DNA from: Desulfobacterales bacterium
GTDB lineage: Bacteria > Desulfobacterota > DSM-4660 > Desulfatiglandales > JALVZP01
NCBI GenBank assembly: GCA_027037575.1
Contig: JALVZP010000370.1
Span: forward strand, 1-5,512
Length of the DNA stretch: 5,512 bases
Reading direction: 5' to 3'
Shown here: in pieces, positions 1-5,512 of the stretch
Numbering within the stretch: position 1 is the first letter of the stretch
Layout: the number at the start of each line of letters is the position of its first letter
The notes under the pieces: model-generated
The model's database searches: none
What the model saw: only the letters and a program-made list of their open reading frames with translations
Told to the model about the DNA's origin: nothing
Program-made: the position numbers and the translations under genes

Positions 1-992
1 TTTCTTGTATCTTCCTCTATCTCTGAATTTAGTCCTCCCATTATCCCAGCAAGTGCAACAGGCCTTTCTGCATCACATATGAGAAGGATTTCTGGAGAAA
101 GTCTATGTGTTATACCATCTAAGGTGGTAAACTCTTCACCTTCTTTTGCACATCTTACAACTATCTTTGGTCCTTCTAATCTATCCATATCAAATGCATG
201 AAGGGGTTGACCCATCTCGAGCATTACATAATTGGTTATATCCACAATATTATTTATTGCCCTTAATCCTGAAAGGTATAGCCTATATCTCATCCAGAAA
301 GGGGATTGCCTTATTTCTATATCCCTTATTATCCCGGCACAATATCTCCTACATTTATCTGGCTCTTTTATCTCTACACTTGCGAAAGAGCTTGCATCTT
401 TATCCATTTCTTCATATTCCATTTCTGGCATTTTGACAGGAACTTCAGTGATTGCAGAGACCTCTCTTGCTATCCCAAGAATGGATGTACAATCTCCCCT
501 GTTTGGAGTAATTTCTATATCCAAGACCCAATCCTCAACTGGAATGGCATCTTTTATAGATATTCCTATAGTAGTTCCAGAAGGAAGCTCCATTACTCCT
601 GTATGATCATCTGTAAGTCCAAGTTCATCTTCTGCAAGAAGAACACCATTTGATTCAATTCCTTTTAATTTTGCTTTTTTTATCTTCATACCATTTGGCA
701 GCCTTACTCCAGGAAGGGCAATAGGTGAAATCATGCCTTCCTTTAAGTTTGGAGCACTACTTACTACCTGGACAATCTCCTTTCCTATATCAACCTGGCA
801 TATATAAAGTCGGTTCGCATTAGGATGCCTCTTTATTTCAACTACCTTTCCAGTGAGAATCTGATCCAAGCCATTTCCAACAGGATAGCAATCACTTACC
901 TCAAGCCCCTTTAATGTGAGCATTTCCGCAAGCCTTTCTGGTTCTATATCAATATCTACAAGCTCTTTTAACCAGCTATAAACAATTTTCAT
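1..992 (-). CDS. pheT: Phenylalanyl-tRNA synthetase beta subunit, N-terminal part (runs off left edge)
   Basis: This is the beta chain of the cytoplasmic alpha2-beta2 enzyme that charges tRNA-Phe. Only the first 330 codons are present, about 40% of the usual ~800 residues, and I translated them without any frameshift or stop. The start MKIVYSWLKEL is typical of PheT. An EMAP/OB-fold-like tRNA-binding domain lies at about residues 40-150, with HPNANRL at 56-62 and GIESNGVLLAEDELGL at 111-126. The B3/B4 editing region begins near residue 210 and shows INNIVDITNYV (246-256), EMGQPLHAFD (259-268) and AGIMGGLNSEI (315-325). The B5, catalytic-like and anticodon-binding domains lie outside the window. 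The ATG at 992-990 follows a GAGG Shine-Dalgarno (1002-999) with a 6-base spacer and sits 22 bases after the pheS stop, so it is the last visible gene of the operon. Identification is secure from motifs and from adjacency to pheS. Confidence 0.97.
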   Translation of the reverse strand, partial: MKIVYSWLKELVDIDIEPERLAEMLTLKGLEVSDCYPVGNGLDQILTGKVVEIKRHPNANRLYICQVDIGKEIVQVVSSAPNLKEGMISPIALPGVRLPNGMKIKKAKLKGIESNGVLLAEDELGLTDDHTGVMELPSGTTIGISIKDAIPVEDWVLDIEITPNRGDCTSILGIAREVSAITEVPVKMPEMEYEEMDKDASSFASVEIKEPDKCRRYCAGIIRDIEIRQSPFWMRYRLYLSGLRAINNIVDITNYVMLEMGQPLHAFDMDRLEGPKIVVRCAKEGEEFTTLDGITHRLSPEILLICDAERPVALAGIMGGLNSEIEEDTR

Positions 993-1014
993 CTTTTACC
1001 TCTTAAGGAAGGGA

Positions 1015-2019
1015 TTAAAATTGTCTTAAAAATCTCATTTCATTTCTATAAAATAGTTGAATATCCTCTATCCCATACTTAAGCATTGCAATCCTTTCTA
1101 TTCCCATTCCAAATGCAAATCCTGAATAGAGCTCAGGATCATATCCAACAAACTTATATACCTCTGGATCAACCATCCCTGACCCAAGTATTTCAAGCCA
1201 TCCCGTAAATGAACATGTCCTACAGCCTTTACCTTTACAAATAACACATTCTATATCCACCTCTGCACTCGGTTCTGTAAATGGGAAAAAGCTTGGCCTG
1301 AATCTCACCTTTGTATCCTTTCCAAACATCTTGTGAACAAATAAGGTGAGTATACCTTTGAGATCACCAAAGCTGACATCTTTGTCTACAAGAAGTCCTT
1401 CTACCTGATGAAACATAGGGGTATGACTGACATCTGAGTCTCTCCTATATACCTTTCCTGGACATATAATTGCAACTGGAGGCCTTTCTACCTCCATAAC
1501 CCTTACCTGAATAGGAGAGGTATGTGTCCTAAGAAGGAGATTTTCAGTTATATAGAATGTATCCTGCATATCCCTCGCAGGATGATCCTTTGGAATATTT
1601 AAGGCCTCAAAATTGTAGTAATCAAGTTCTATTTCAGGCCCTGTAACAATTCTGAAACCCATCTTTGAAAATATTTCGCACACTTCATTAATTATAGTTG
1701 TGATTGGATGGAAATGACCTCTTAAAGGGGCCCTTCCAGGGAGGGTAATGTCAATAAATCTTTTTTCCTTTCCTTTCTTTTCAAGCCTTTCTTTAAGTTC
1801 TTCATATTCTCTTTTTAATCTCTCTCTTAGCTGATTTGCAAGCTTTCCTATTTCGGGCCTTTCTTGTGGAGGAAGCTTTCCAATAGACTTCATTATGGAG
1901 GTCAGTTCAGACTTTTTTCCAAGATACTTTATCCTGAACTCTTCCAGATCTTTAAGATCTGTTATCTTCCTTAGTGATTCAATTGCCTCTTTTTCTAATT
2001 CTTTTATCCTTTCTTTCAT
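1015..2019 (-). CDS. pheS: Phenylalanyl-tRNA synthetase alpha subunit
   Basis: This is the catalytic chain of phenylalanyl-tRNA synthetase, a class II enzyme that activates phenylalanine and transfers it to tRNA-Phe. From the ATG at 2019 it has 334 residues, close to E. coli (327) and B. subtilis (344). Residues 1-90 form the charged N-terminal coiled coil that contacts tRNA, including KYLGKKSELT. The core begins with the LPGR and HPIT segment near 93-107. Motif 2 is seen as GKVYRRDSDVSHTPMFHQ (188-205) and motif 3 as GFAFGMGIERIAML (300-313). A Cys-x2-Cys-x4-Cys-x2-Cys cluster (258, 261, 266, 269) sits between EPSAEVD and the GWLEILGSGMV segment, where E. coli has a short Cys-free loop. The chosen ATG follows the rplT stop by one base with no Shine-Dalgarno, suggesting coupled reinitiation. 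An in-frame GTG at 2040 would add seven residues and overlap rplT, but has no better ribosome site. Confidence 0.97.
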   Translation of the reverse strand: MKERIKELEKEAIESLRKITDLKDLEEFRIKYLGKKSELTSIMKSIGKLPPQERPEIGKLANQLRERLKREYEELKERLEKKGKEKRFIDITLPGRAPLRGHFHPITTIINEVCEIFSKMGFRIVTGPEIELDYYNFEALNIPKDHPARDMQDTFYITENLLLRTHTSPIQVRVMEVERPPVAIICPGKVYRRDSDVSHTPMFHQVEGLLVDKDVSFGDLKGILTLFVHKMFGKDTKVRFRPSFFPFTEPSAEVDIECVICKGKGCRTCSFTGWLEILGSGMVDPEVYKFVGYDPELYSGFAFGMGIERIAMLKYGIEDIQLFYRNEMRFLRQF

Positions 2020-2020
2020 T

Positions 2021-2371
2021 TTACCGGGCTTGTGCAACACTTTTTACCAAGCTTTCAAATCTTTCAGGATCATTTACTGCCATATCTGCAAGCATCTTCC
2101 TGTTTATCTCAATTCCAGCCTTTTTAAGAAGTCCTATAAACTTGCTGTATGATAAGCCAAATTGCCTTGCTGCTGCATTAATACGAACTATCCAAAGCCT
2201 CCTAAACTCCCTCTTTCTTACCTTCCTATCCCTATATGCATAGGCAAGTGCCCTTTTTACTGCAACACTTGCAGTCTTATATTGTCTACTTAGACCTCCT
2301 CTATATCCCTTTGCAAGCTTTAAGACCTTTTTTCTCCTTCTCCTTGCCTTAAATCCCCTCTTTACTCTCAT
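2021..2371 (-). CDS. rplT: 50S ribosomal protein L20
   Basis: L20 binds 23S rRNA early in assembly of the large subunit. The protein has 116 residues (E. coli 118) and is complete. The N-terminal half is the long, strongly basic RNA-binding extension, with MRVKRGFKARRRRKK at 1-15, KGYRGG near 21-26 and FRRLWIVRINAAARQFGLSY at about 56-75. The C-terminal globular part contains GLLKKAGIEINRKMLADMA, typical of the family. The ATG at 2371 is preceded by an AAAGGAGGT Shine-Dalgarno (2385-2377) with a 6-base spacer from GGAGG. That site overlaps the rpmI stop. The gene ends with TAA at 2023-2021, one base before pheS. In E. coli L20 is the feedback repressor of rpmI-rplT translation, and in Bacillus it acts on an infC leader. 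Here infC abuts thrS, so there is no room for a Bacillus-type leader and I could not identify an L20 target. Confidence 0.98.
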   Translation of the reverse strand: MRVKRGFKARRRRKKVLKLAKGYRGGLSRQYKTASVAVKRALAYAYRDRKVRKREFRRLWIVRINAAARQFGLSYSKFIGLLKKAGIEINRKMLADMAVNDPERFESLVKSVAQAR

Positions 2372-2383
2372 ACCTTACCTCCT

Positions 2384-2581
2384 TTATCCATAAGGAAGAA
2401 GCCTTTTTACTTCCTTTACATTTGTTTTGTCTATAATATCAGGTCTTCTGAGCATCCTTTTTCTCTTTCTTGTCTTCTTTGTTAAAAGATGGCTTTTCCC
2501 AGACTTATATCTTCTTATCTTCCCCTTTGCGGTAAAACGAAATCTCTTTGCTGCTGATCTATTTGTCTTTAGCTTTGGCAT
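2384..2581 (-). CDS. rpmI: 50S ribosomal protein L35
   Basis: L35 is a small basic protein of the large ribosomal subunit. The 65-residue length equals that of the E. coli protein. The family pattern is visible throughout: MPKLKTNRSAAKRF at the N terminus, TAKGKIRRYKSGKSHLLTKKT in the centre (too rich in Lys/Arg to be anything but rRNA-binding), and a C-terminal DIIDKTNVKEVKRLLPYG. The ATG at 2581 follows an AAGGAGG Shine-Dalgarno (2592-2586) by only 4 bases and lies 16 bases after the infC stop. The stop codon TAA (2386-2384) is embedded in the Shine-Dalgarno of rplT, so the two ribosomal protein genes are probably translationally coupled. The infC-rpmI-rplT order is conserved very widely in bacteria. 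Confidence 0.98.
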   Translation of the reverse strand: MPKLKTNRSAAKRFRFTAKGKIRRYKSGKSHLLTKKTRKRKRMLRRPDIIDKTNVKEVKRLLPYG

Positions 2582-2597
2582 GTTTCCTCCTTATTAA

Positions 2598-3119
2598 TTA
2601 TTTTGGTAATATTACCATACTTAATCTATTATTTGTTTCCTTGGTTGGATGCCTTTCAATATGTCCAATATCAGACACTTCATTTGCTATTCTGTTTAGC
2701 ATTTCAAATCCTCTATCTATATGAACAACTTCTCTTCCTTTAAAGAAAATGGTTACTTTAACTCTATCTTTTTTTTCTAAAAACTTTCTTATCTGCTTTA
2801 GTTTTACATAAAAATCATGTTCATCTGTATTTGGTCTCAATTTTACTTCCTTTAGTTGTGGTTGATGATGCTTTTTCTTTGCCTCCTGAAGCTTCTTTGT
2901 TACCTGATACTTAAATTTTCCATAATCCATAATCTTACAAACAGGGGGATTTGCCTTAGGAGCAACTTCTACCAAATCCAGACCCTGTTCTTTTGCTATC
3001 CTAAGTGCTTCCCTTAAAGGAACAATCCCTAATTGTTTTCCCTCTTCTGAAATAAGCCTTACATTTTTCGCCTTTATTTTTTCATTAACTCTGGGTTCAT
3101 TTTCCTTTTGTATGGCTAT
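2598..3119 (-). CDS. infC: Translation initiation factor IF-3, probable AUA start
   Basis: IF-3 binds the 30S subunit, prevents premature 50S joining and rejects non-standard start codons and wrong initiator tRNA. From the ATA at 3119 it has 173 residues (E. coli 180). The N-domain (about 1-75) shows RVNEKIKAKNVRLI (10-23), EGKQLGIVPLREAL (26-39), LDLVEVAPKANPPVCKIMDYGKF (47-69), then a lysine-rich linker. The C-domain (about 88-173) has LKEVKLRPNTDEHDF (89-103), FFKGREVVH (125-133) and HPTKETNNRLSMVILPK at the end. There is no in-frame ATG, GTG or TTG between the upstream stop (TAG, 3137-3135) and the TTG at 2975. Starting at that TTG would remove 48 residues of the conserved N-domain. The only plausible starts are ATA at 3119 or ATA at 3113. 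The first lies 4 bases after GGAGG, the same spacing as rpmI, so I prefer it. The product is certain; the exact start is inferred. Confidence 0.95.
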   Translation of the reverse strand: MAIQKENEPRVNEKIKAKNVRLISEEGKQLGIVPLREALRIAKEQGLDLVEVAPKANPPVCKIMDYGKFKYQVTKKLQEAKKKHHQPQLKEVKLRPNTDEHDFYVKLKQIRKFLEKKDRVKVTIFFKGREVVHIDRGFEMLNRIANEVSDIGHIERHPTKETNNRLSMVILPK

Positions 3120-3133
3120 TTCACCTCCTTTCT
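3117..3133 (-). promoter_or_regulatory. Extended Shine-Dalgarno and non-standard ATA start of infC
   Basis: On the minus strand AGAAAGGAGGTGA (3133-3121) is followed by one A and then ATA (3119-3117). The 13 bases are fully complementary to the common bacterial 16S rRNA 3' tail UCACCUCCUUUCU, far longer than the usual 4-6 base match. The TGA inside it is the thrS stop codon, so the last thrS codons AGG AGG TGA double as the infC ribosome site. In E. coli infC starts with AUU and IF-3 represses its own synthesis by rejecting that codon. An ATA start would permit the same control here (inference). A second ATA at 3113-3111 is the alternative. Confidence 0.8.
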
Positions 3134-5028
3134 TCTATTTCTTTTTTTATCCTCTCTACCAAAGAAGATATAGGCATAAGGGGAAGATTTTCTCCACTTC
3201 TAAGTCTTACAGTTACTCCATTGTTTTCTACTTCCTTATCTCCCACAATAACCATGTATGGTATCTTCATGGTTTGGGCTTCCCTTACCTTATAACCAAG
3301 CTTTTCATTTCTAAAGTCCCCTTTTGCCCTTATTTTATTTTCCTTTAATACCTCTAACACCTTCTTCCCATATGGAACATGACTATCTGTAATACTCATA
3401 ACAACTGCCTGAACAGGAGAGAGCCACACAGGAAATGCCCCATTATAATGCTCTATTAAGATGCCTATGAACCTCTCTATAGCTCCCAAGATAACCCTAT
3501 GTATCATAGCAGGTCTATGTTTCTCCCCATCCTTTCCTATATAGGAAAGATCAAATCTTTCTGGAAGGGTAAAATCACATTGTATTGTAGCACATTGCCA
3601 TTTTCTTCCCAATATATCTTCTAATTTTACATCTATCTTTGGTCCATAAAATGCACCTTCTCCTTCATTTATATCATAGGAGAGCCCAAGATCTTCCATT
3701 GCTGAAACGAGTGCATTTGTTGCCCTTTCCCAATCTTCATCTGACCCAATAGACTTTTCTGGCCTTGTGCTCAGCTCCAATTCATATTCAAATCCAAATA
3801 TTCCCATCACATCTTTAACAAAATTAAGCACCCCTTTTATTTCATCTTTAAGTTGATCTGGAGTGCAAAATATATGTGCATCATCTTGAGTAAACTCCCT
3901 AACCCTTAAAAGACCGTGAAGAACACCAGATTTTTCATGTCTATGAACAGTTCCAAGCTCAAAATATCTTTTAGGAAGATCTCTATAGCTTCTTATCTTA
4001 GATGCATATATAAACATGTGGGCAATACAATTCATTGGCTTTATTCCATAAGACTGTTCATCAATATTTGTGAAGTACATATTTTCTCTATAATTGTCAA
4101 AATGACCGGATTTTTTCCATAGCTCTGTCTTTAGCAGTTCAGGTCCTTTTACCAGTTCATAACCCCTTTTTAAATGTTCTTCTATTTCAAAGGTTTCTAA
4201 TACATACCTGAGCATAGCACCATTTGGATGCCATACAATAAGACCTGCTCCAATCTCTTCATGCATGCTAAAGAGATCAAGCTGTTTTCCAAGAATTATA
4301 TGATTTCTCTTCTTTGCCTCCTCAATCCTCCTCAGGTAGTCCTCAAGGGATTTCTTATTTGGAAATGCAGTTCCATATATACGACTAAGCATAGGATTCC
4401 TTTCATCTCCTCTCCAGTATGCACCTGCAGTATGGGTCAATGCAAATGCCTTTATCATGCCAGTAGATGGGATATGGGGACCACGGCAGAGATCTGTAAA
4501 ATCTCCCTGTGTATAAAGCGATACCTTCTCATCAGGAATCTCTTTTAACAACTCTACTTTGTATTTCTCCCCCTGAGATTCAAAGAATCTTATAGCCTCT
4601 TCCTTAGATACCTCTTTTCTTACAAATGGGTAGTTTTCTTTTATAATCTTTTTCATCTCCTCTTCTATCCGAGGAAGATCCTCCTCCCTGAATGGCCTTT
4701 CATATTCAAAATCATAATAAAAACCATCCTTTATTGCTGGTCCTATTGCTACCTTTACTCCAGGAAAGAGCCTCTTTACTGCCTGTGCCATGACATGAGC
4801 TGTACTATGTCTTAAGATTTCAATCCCTTCCTCAGAATCGATATAGATTGGCTCTATCTCGGCATTCTTATCTATCTTAAAGGAGAGATCCTTTGCTTCT
4901 CCATTTACCTTAATTGCTACTATCCTTTTTAATTCTTTCATACCTAAGGCCTTTAATATATCCATTCCAGAAGCAGGTCCAGAAAATTCTAATGTCCTTC
5001 CTTTTTTTGTTCTCACTTTGACTATCAT
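3121..5028 (-). CDS. thrS: Threonyl-tRNA synthetase
   Basis: This class II synthetase charges tRNA-Thr and hydrolyses mis-made Ser-tRNA-Thr. It has 635 residues (E. coli 642) and every expected domain. The TGS domain is at 1-62. The editing domain (about 63-225) has the HxxxH site at H74/H78 and the CRGPH motif at 181-185. The catalytic core (about 245-535) has the zinc ligands C334 (KPMNC), H385 (DDAHIF) and H510 (MIHR). Motif 2 lies around GTVHRHEKSG (359-368, R363), and motif 3 around GAIERFIGILIEHYNG (515-530). The C-terminal anticodon-binding domain covers about 535-635, with a GDFRNEKLGYKVREAQ segment at 570-585. The ATG at 5028 is the first possible start after an in-frame stop (5055-5053). 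It has only a weak GGTG-type ribosome site (5037-5034). It is the first gene of the operon, and its TGA lies inside the infC Shine-Dalgarno. No key residue is missing. Confidence 0.98.
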   Translation of the reverse strand: MIVKVRTKKGRTLEFSGPASGMDILKALGMKELKRIVAIKVNGEAKDLSFKIDKNAEIEPIYIDSEEGIEILRHSTAHVMAQAVKRLFPGVKVAIGPAIKDGFYYDFEYERPFREEDLPRIEEEMKKIIKENYPFVRKEVSKEEAIRFFESQGEKYKVELLKEIPDEKVSLYTQGDFTDLCRGPHIPSTGMIKAFALTHTAGAYWRGDERNPMLSRIYGTAFPNKKSLEDYLRRIEEAKKRNHIILGKQLDLFSMHEEIGAGLIVWHPNGAMLRYVLETFEIEEHLKRGYELVKGPELLKTELWKKSGHFDNYRENMYFTNIDEQSYGIKPMNCIAHMFIYASKIRSYRDLPKRYFELGTVHRHEKSGVLHGLLRVREFTQDDAHIFCTPDQLKDEIKGVLNFVKDVMGIFGFEYELELSTRPEKSIGSDEDWERATNALVSAMEDLGLSYDINEGEGAFYGPKIDVKLEDILGRKWQCATIQCDFTLPERFDLSYIGKDGEKHRPAMIHRVILGAIERFIGILIEHYNGAFPVWLSPVQAVVMSITDSHVPYGKKVLEVLKENKIRAKGDFRNEKLGYKVREAQTMKIPYMVIVGDKEVENNGVTVRLRSGENLPLMPISSLVERIKKEIEERR

Positions 5029-5123
5029 CTTAACACCCCATTTATAAACGCTTTATTATTTAAATGATAATCCAGTTTTATGCAACAATATTTTTTCTTT
5101 AAACGGCTGCTGATCAAAATGTT
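5029..5123 (-). promoter_or_regulatory. Untranslated leader of the thrS operon, no T-box seen
   Basis: These AT-rich bases lie between the predicted transcription start and the thrS ATG. I looked for T-box hallmarks (the AGGGUGGNACCGCG box and a terminator stem with a T-run) and found none, and the leader is too short for one. The only local fold I saw is an all-A/T five-pair stem, ATAAA/TTTAT (5044-5048 with 5052-5056), around a three-base GCG loop. It is followed after a few bases by GGGGTG, the probable weak Shine-Dalgarno (5039-5034). The stem is too weak to call an operator. Confidence 0.35.
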
Positions 5124-5152
5124 TGACTGTATTATAGGGCAAATGCTATTTA
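5123..5152 (+). promoter_or_regulatory. Candidate promoter for the ilvE-like gene, overlapping the thrS promoter
   Basis: On the plus strand TTGACT (5123-5128, five of six consensus bases) is followed after 18 bases by TATTTA (5147-5152), with an upstream TG at 5144-5145 giving an extended -10 shape. The start would fall near 5159, about 34 bases before the ATG at 5193. The -10 matches consensus poorly (three of six), so this is a reasonable but unproven call. It occupies nearly the same bases as the opposite-strand promoter. Confidence 0.45.
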
Positions 5153-5160
5153 AAAAACAA
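5131..5160 (-). promoter_or_regulatory. Candidate sigma70-type promoter for the thrS operon
   Basis: On the minus strand a TTGTTT hexamer (5160-5155) and a perfect TATAAT (5136-5131) are separated by 18 bases. Transcription would start near 5124, giving a leader of about 95 bases before the thrS ATG. The -10 match is exact and the -35 is partial. The position, in the only sizeable gap upstream of six tightly packed genes, supports it. No other promoter is evident within the operon, but I did not score all of it. Confidence 0.6.
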
Positions 5161-5192
5161 TTCTACTAAAACCTGTAAGGAGTAAGGAAGGT

Positions 5193-5512
5193 ATGCAACT
5201 TAAGATTATCACCTCTGATTCTCCAAAGAAAAAGCCGGAAAATGAAGAAAAACTTGGATTTGGAGATATATTTTCTGATCATATGTTTGTTATGAAGTAT
5301 GAAGAAGGAAAGGGATGGCATGATCCATGTATAAGACCATATTCCAAAATAGAGCTTGATCCTGCAGCAATGGTTCTCCATTATGCACAGGCCATATTTG
5401 AAGGACTTAAGGCATATAGGAGAAGGGATGGAGGAATAAATCTGTTTAGGCCATGGGACAATCTTAAAAGATTTAACAGATCTGCAAGAAGGATGTGTAT
5501 GCCAGAGATAGA
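5193..5512 (+). CDS. ilvE: Branched-chain amino-acid aminotransferase, group II, N-terminal part (runs off right edge)
   Basis: This is a PLP-dependent fold-type IV aminotransferase that interconverts leucine, isoleucine and valine with their 2-oxo acids, in the cytoplasm. The visible 106 codons cover about 30% of the usual ~350 residues. They include LGFGDIFSDHMFVMKYEEGKGWHDPCI (21-47), LDPAAMVLHYAQAIFEGLKAYRR (55-77), INLFRPWDNLKRFNRSARRMCMPEI (82-106). The GWHDP, HYAQAIFEGLKAYR and LFRP..N..RFN.S motifs are characteristic of the group II (eukaryotic/Bacillus-like) family rather than the E. coli IlvE group. The catalytic lysine lies beyond the edge. The ATG at 5193 follows AAGGAG (5177-5182) and AAGGAAGG (5184-5191). 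The gene diverges from the thrS operon. The family call is firm. The symbol is used in the broad sense, and substrate preference within the family cannot be told from this fragment. Confidence 0.93.
   Translation, partial: MQLKIITSDSPKKKPENEEKLGFGDIFSDHMFVMKYEEGKGWHDPCIRPYSKIELDPAAMVLHYAQAIFEGLKAYRRRDGGINLFRPWDNLKRFNRSARRMCMPEI

Noticed and set aside
146..653. Plus-strand open frames of 96 to 124 codons opposite pheT
   Set aside because: The opposite strand translates uninterrupted as PheT with family motifs. These frames overlap each other and have low-complexity composition.
2020..2040. pheS starting at GTG 2040
   Set aside because: It adds seven residues not matched to the usual PheS start, overlaps rplT and has no Shine-Dalgarno. 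The ATG at 2019 fits family N-termini better, though the GTG is not excluded.
1895..2243. Plus-strand open frames across the rplT/pheS junction
   Set aside because: They are antisense shadows of two certain genes, made possible by purine-rich coding strands.
2598..2975. infC starting at TTG 2975 as a 125-residue protein
   Set aside because: It would delete 48 residues including the conserved NEKIKAKNVRLI and LGIVPLREAL segments, and there is no ribosome site nearby. The open frame continues to the ATA codons behind a perfect Shine-Dalgarno.
2582..3121. Bacillus-type L20 leader upstream of infC
   Set aside because: infC begins one base after thrS, leaving no leader. Any L20 control would need another site.
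5030..5041. Three-codon minigene ATG GGG TGT TAA ending one base before the thrS ATG
   Set aside because: It has no ribosome site of its own and is short enough to arise by chance. The GGGGTG in it more likely serves as the weak thrS ribosome site.
5063..5094. Second thrS promoter (TTGCAT with a downstream AT-rich -10)
   Set aside because: Matches at plausible spacing are poor and expected by chance in such AT-rich sequence.
5130..5135. TATTAT as an alternative plus-strand -10 for ilvE
   Set aside because: It is a good hexamer, but no -35-like sequence lies 16-18 bases upstream. It is largely the complement of the minus-strand TATAAT.
5029..5192. T-box riboswitch or attenuator upstream of thrS
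   Set aside because: There is no T-box consensus, no GC-rich terminator stem with a T-run, and too little space.
5166..5381. Minus-strand 71-codon open frame opposite ilvE
   Set aside because: It lies antisense to a convincing aminotransferase reading frame, has no ribosome site and encodes a Phe/Ile/Lys-rich product typical of a shadow frame.

Overview
The window is an ordinary housekeeping locus from an AT-rich bacterium (roughly 35-40% G+C by eye). Isoleucine is often encoded by ATA and arginine mostly by AGA/AGG, and the coding strand is purine-rich. That style is common in thermophilic or deep-branching Gram-negative-type lineages such as Nitrospirota or Desulfobacterota relatives. This is an inference from style only; I cannot assign a taxon.

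Almost all of the window is one compact minus-strand operon, in transcription order thrS - infC - rpmI - rplT - pheS - pheT. It encodes threonyl-tRNA synthetase, translation initiation factor IF-3, ribosomal proteins L35 and L20, and the alpha and beta subunits of phenylalanyl-tRNA synthetase. Gaps are 1 to 22 bases. pheT runs off the left edge after 330 codons. The gene order matches the classical thrS-infC-rpmI-rplT-pheS-pheT cluster of E. coli. The products jointly supply charged Thr- and Phe-tRNA, start-codon selection and 50S subunit assembly.

At the right end, a 164-base AT-rich intergenic region separates thrS from a divergent plus-strand gene. That gene is the first 106 codons of a group II branched-chain amino-acid aminotransferase (ilvE-like), cut by the right edge. 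Candidate sigma70-type promoters for the two directions overlap in this region.

The most notable point is infC. No ATG, GTG or TTG can start a full-length protein. The frame must begin at a non-standard codon, most likely ATA at 3119-3117, just after an exceptionally long Shine-Dalgarno sequence that also contains the thrS stop codon. This resembles the AUU-started, self-regulated infC of E. coli. Other points are a four-cysteine knuckle in PheS, a pheS start with no visible Shine-Dalgarno sequence one base after the rplT stop, and the overlapping divergent promoters. I found no mobile element, CRISPR array, RNA gene, clear terminator or undescribed system.
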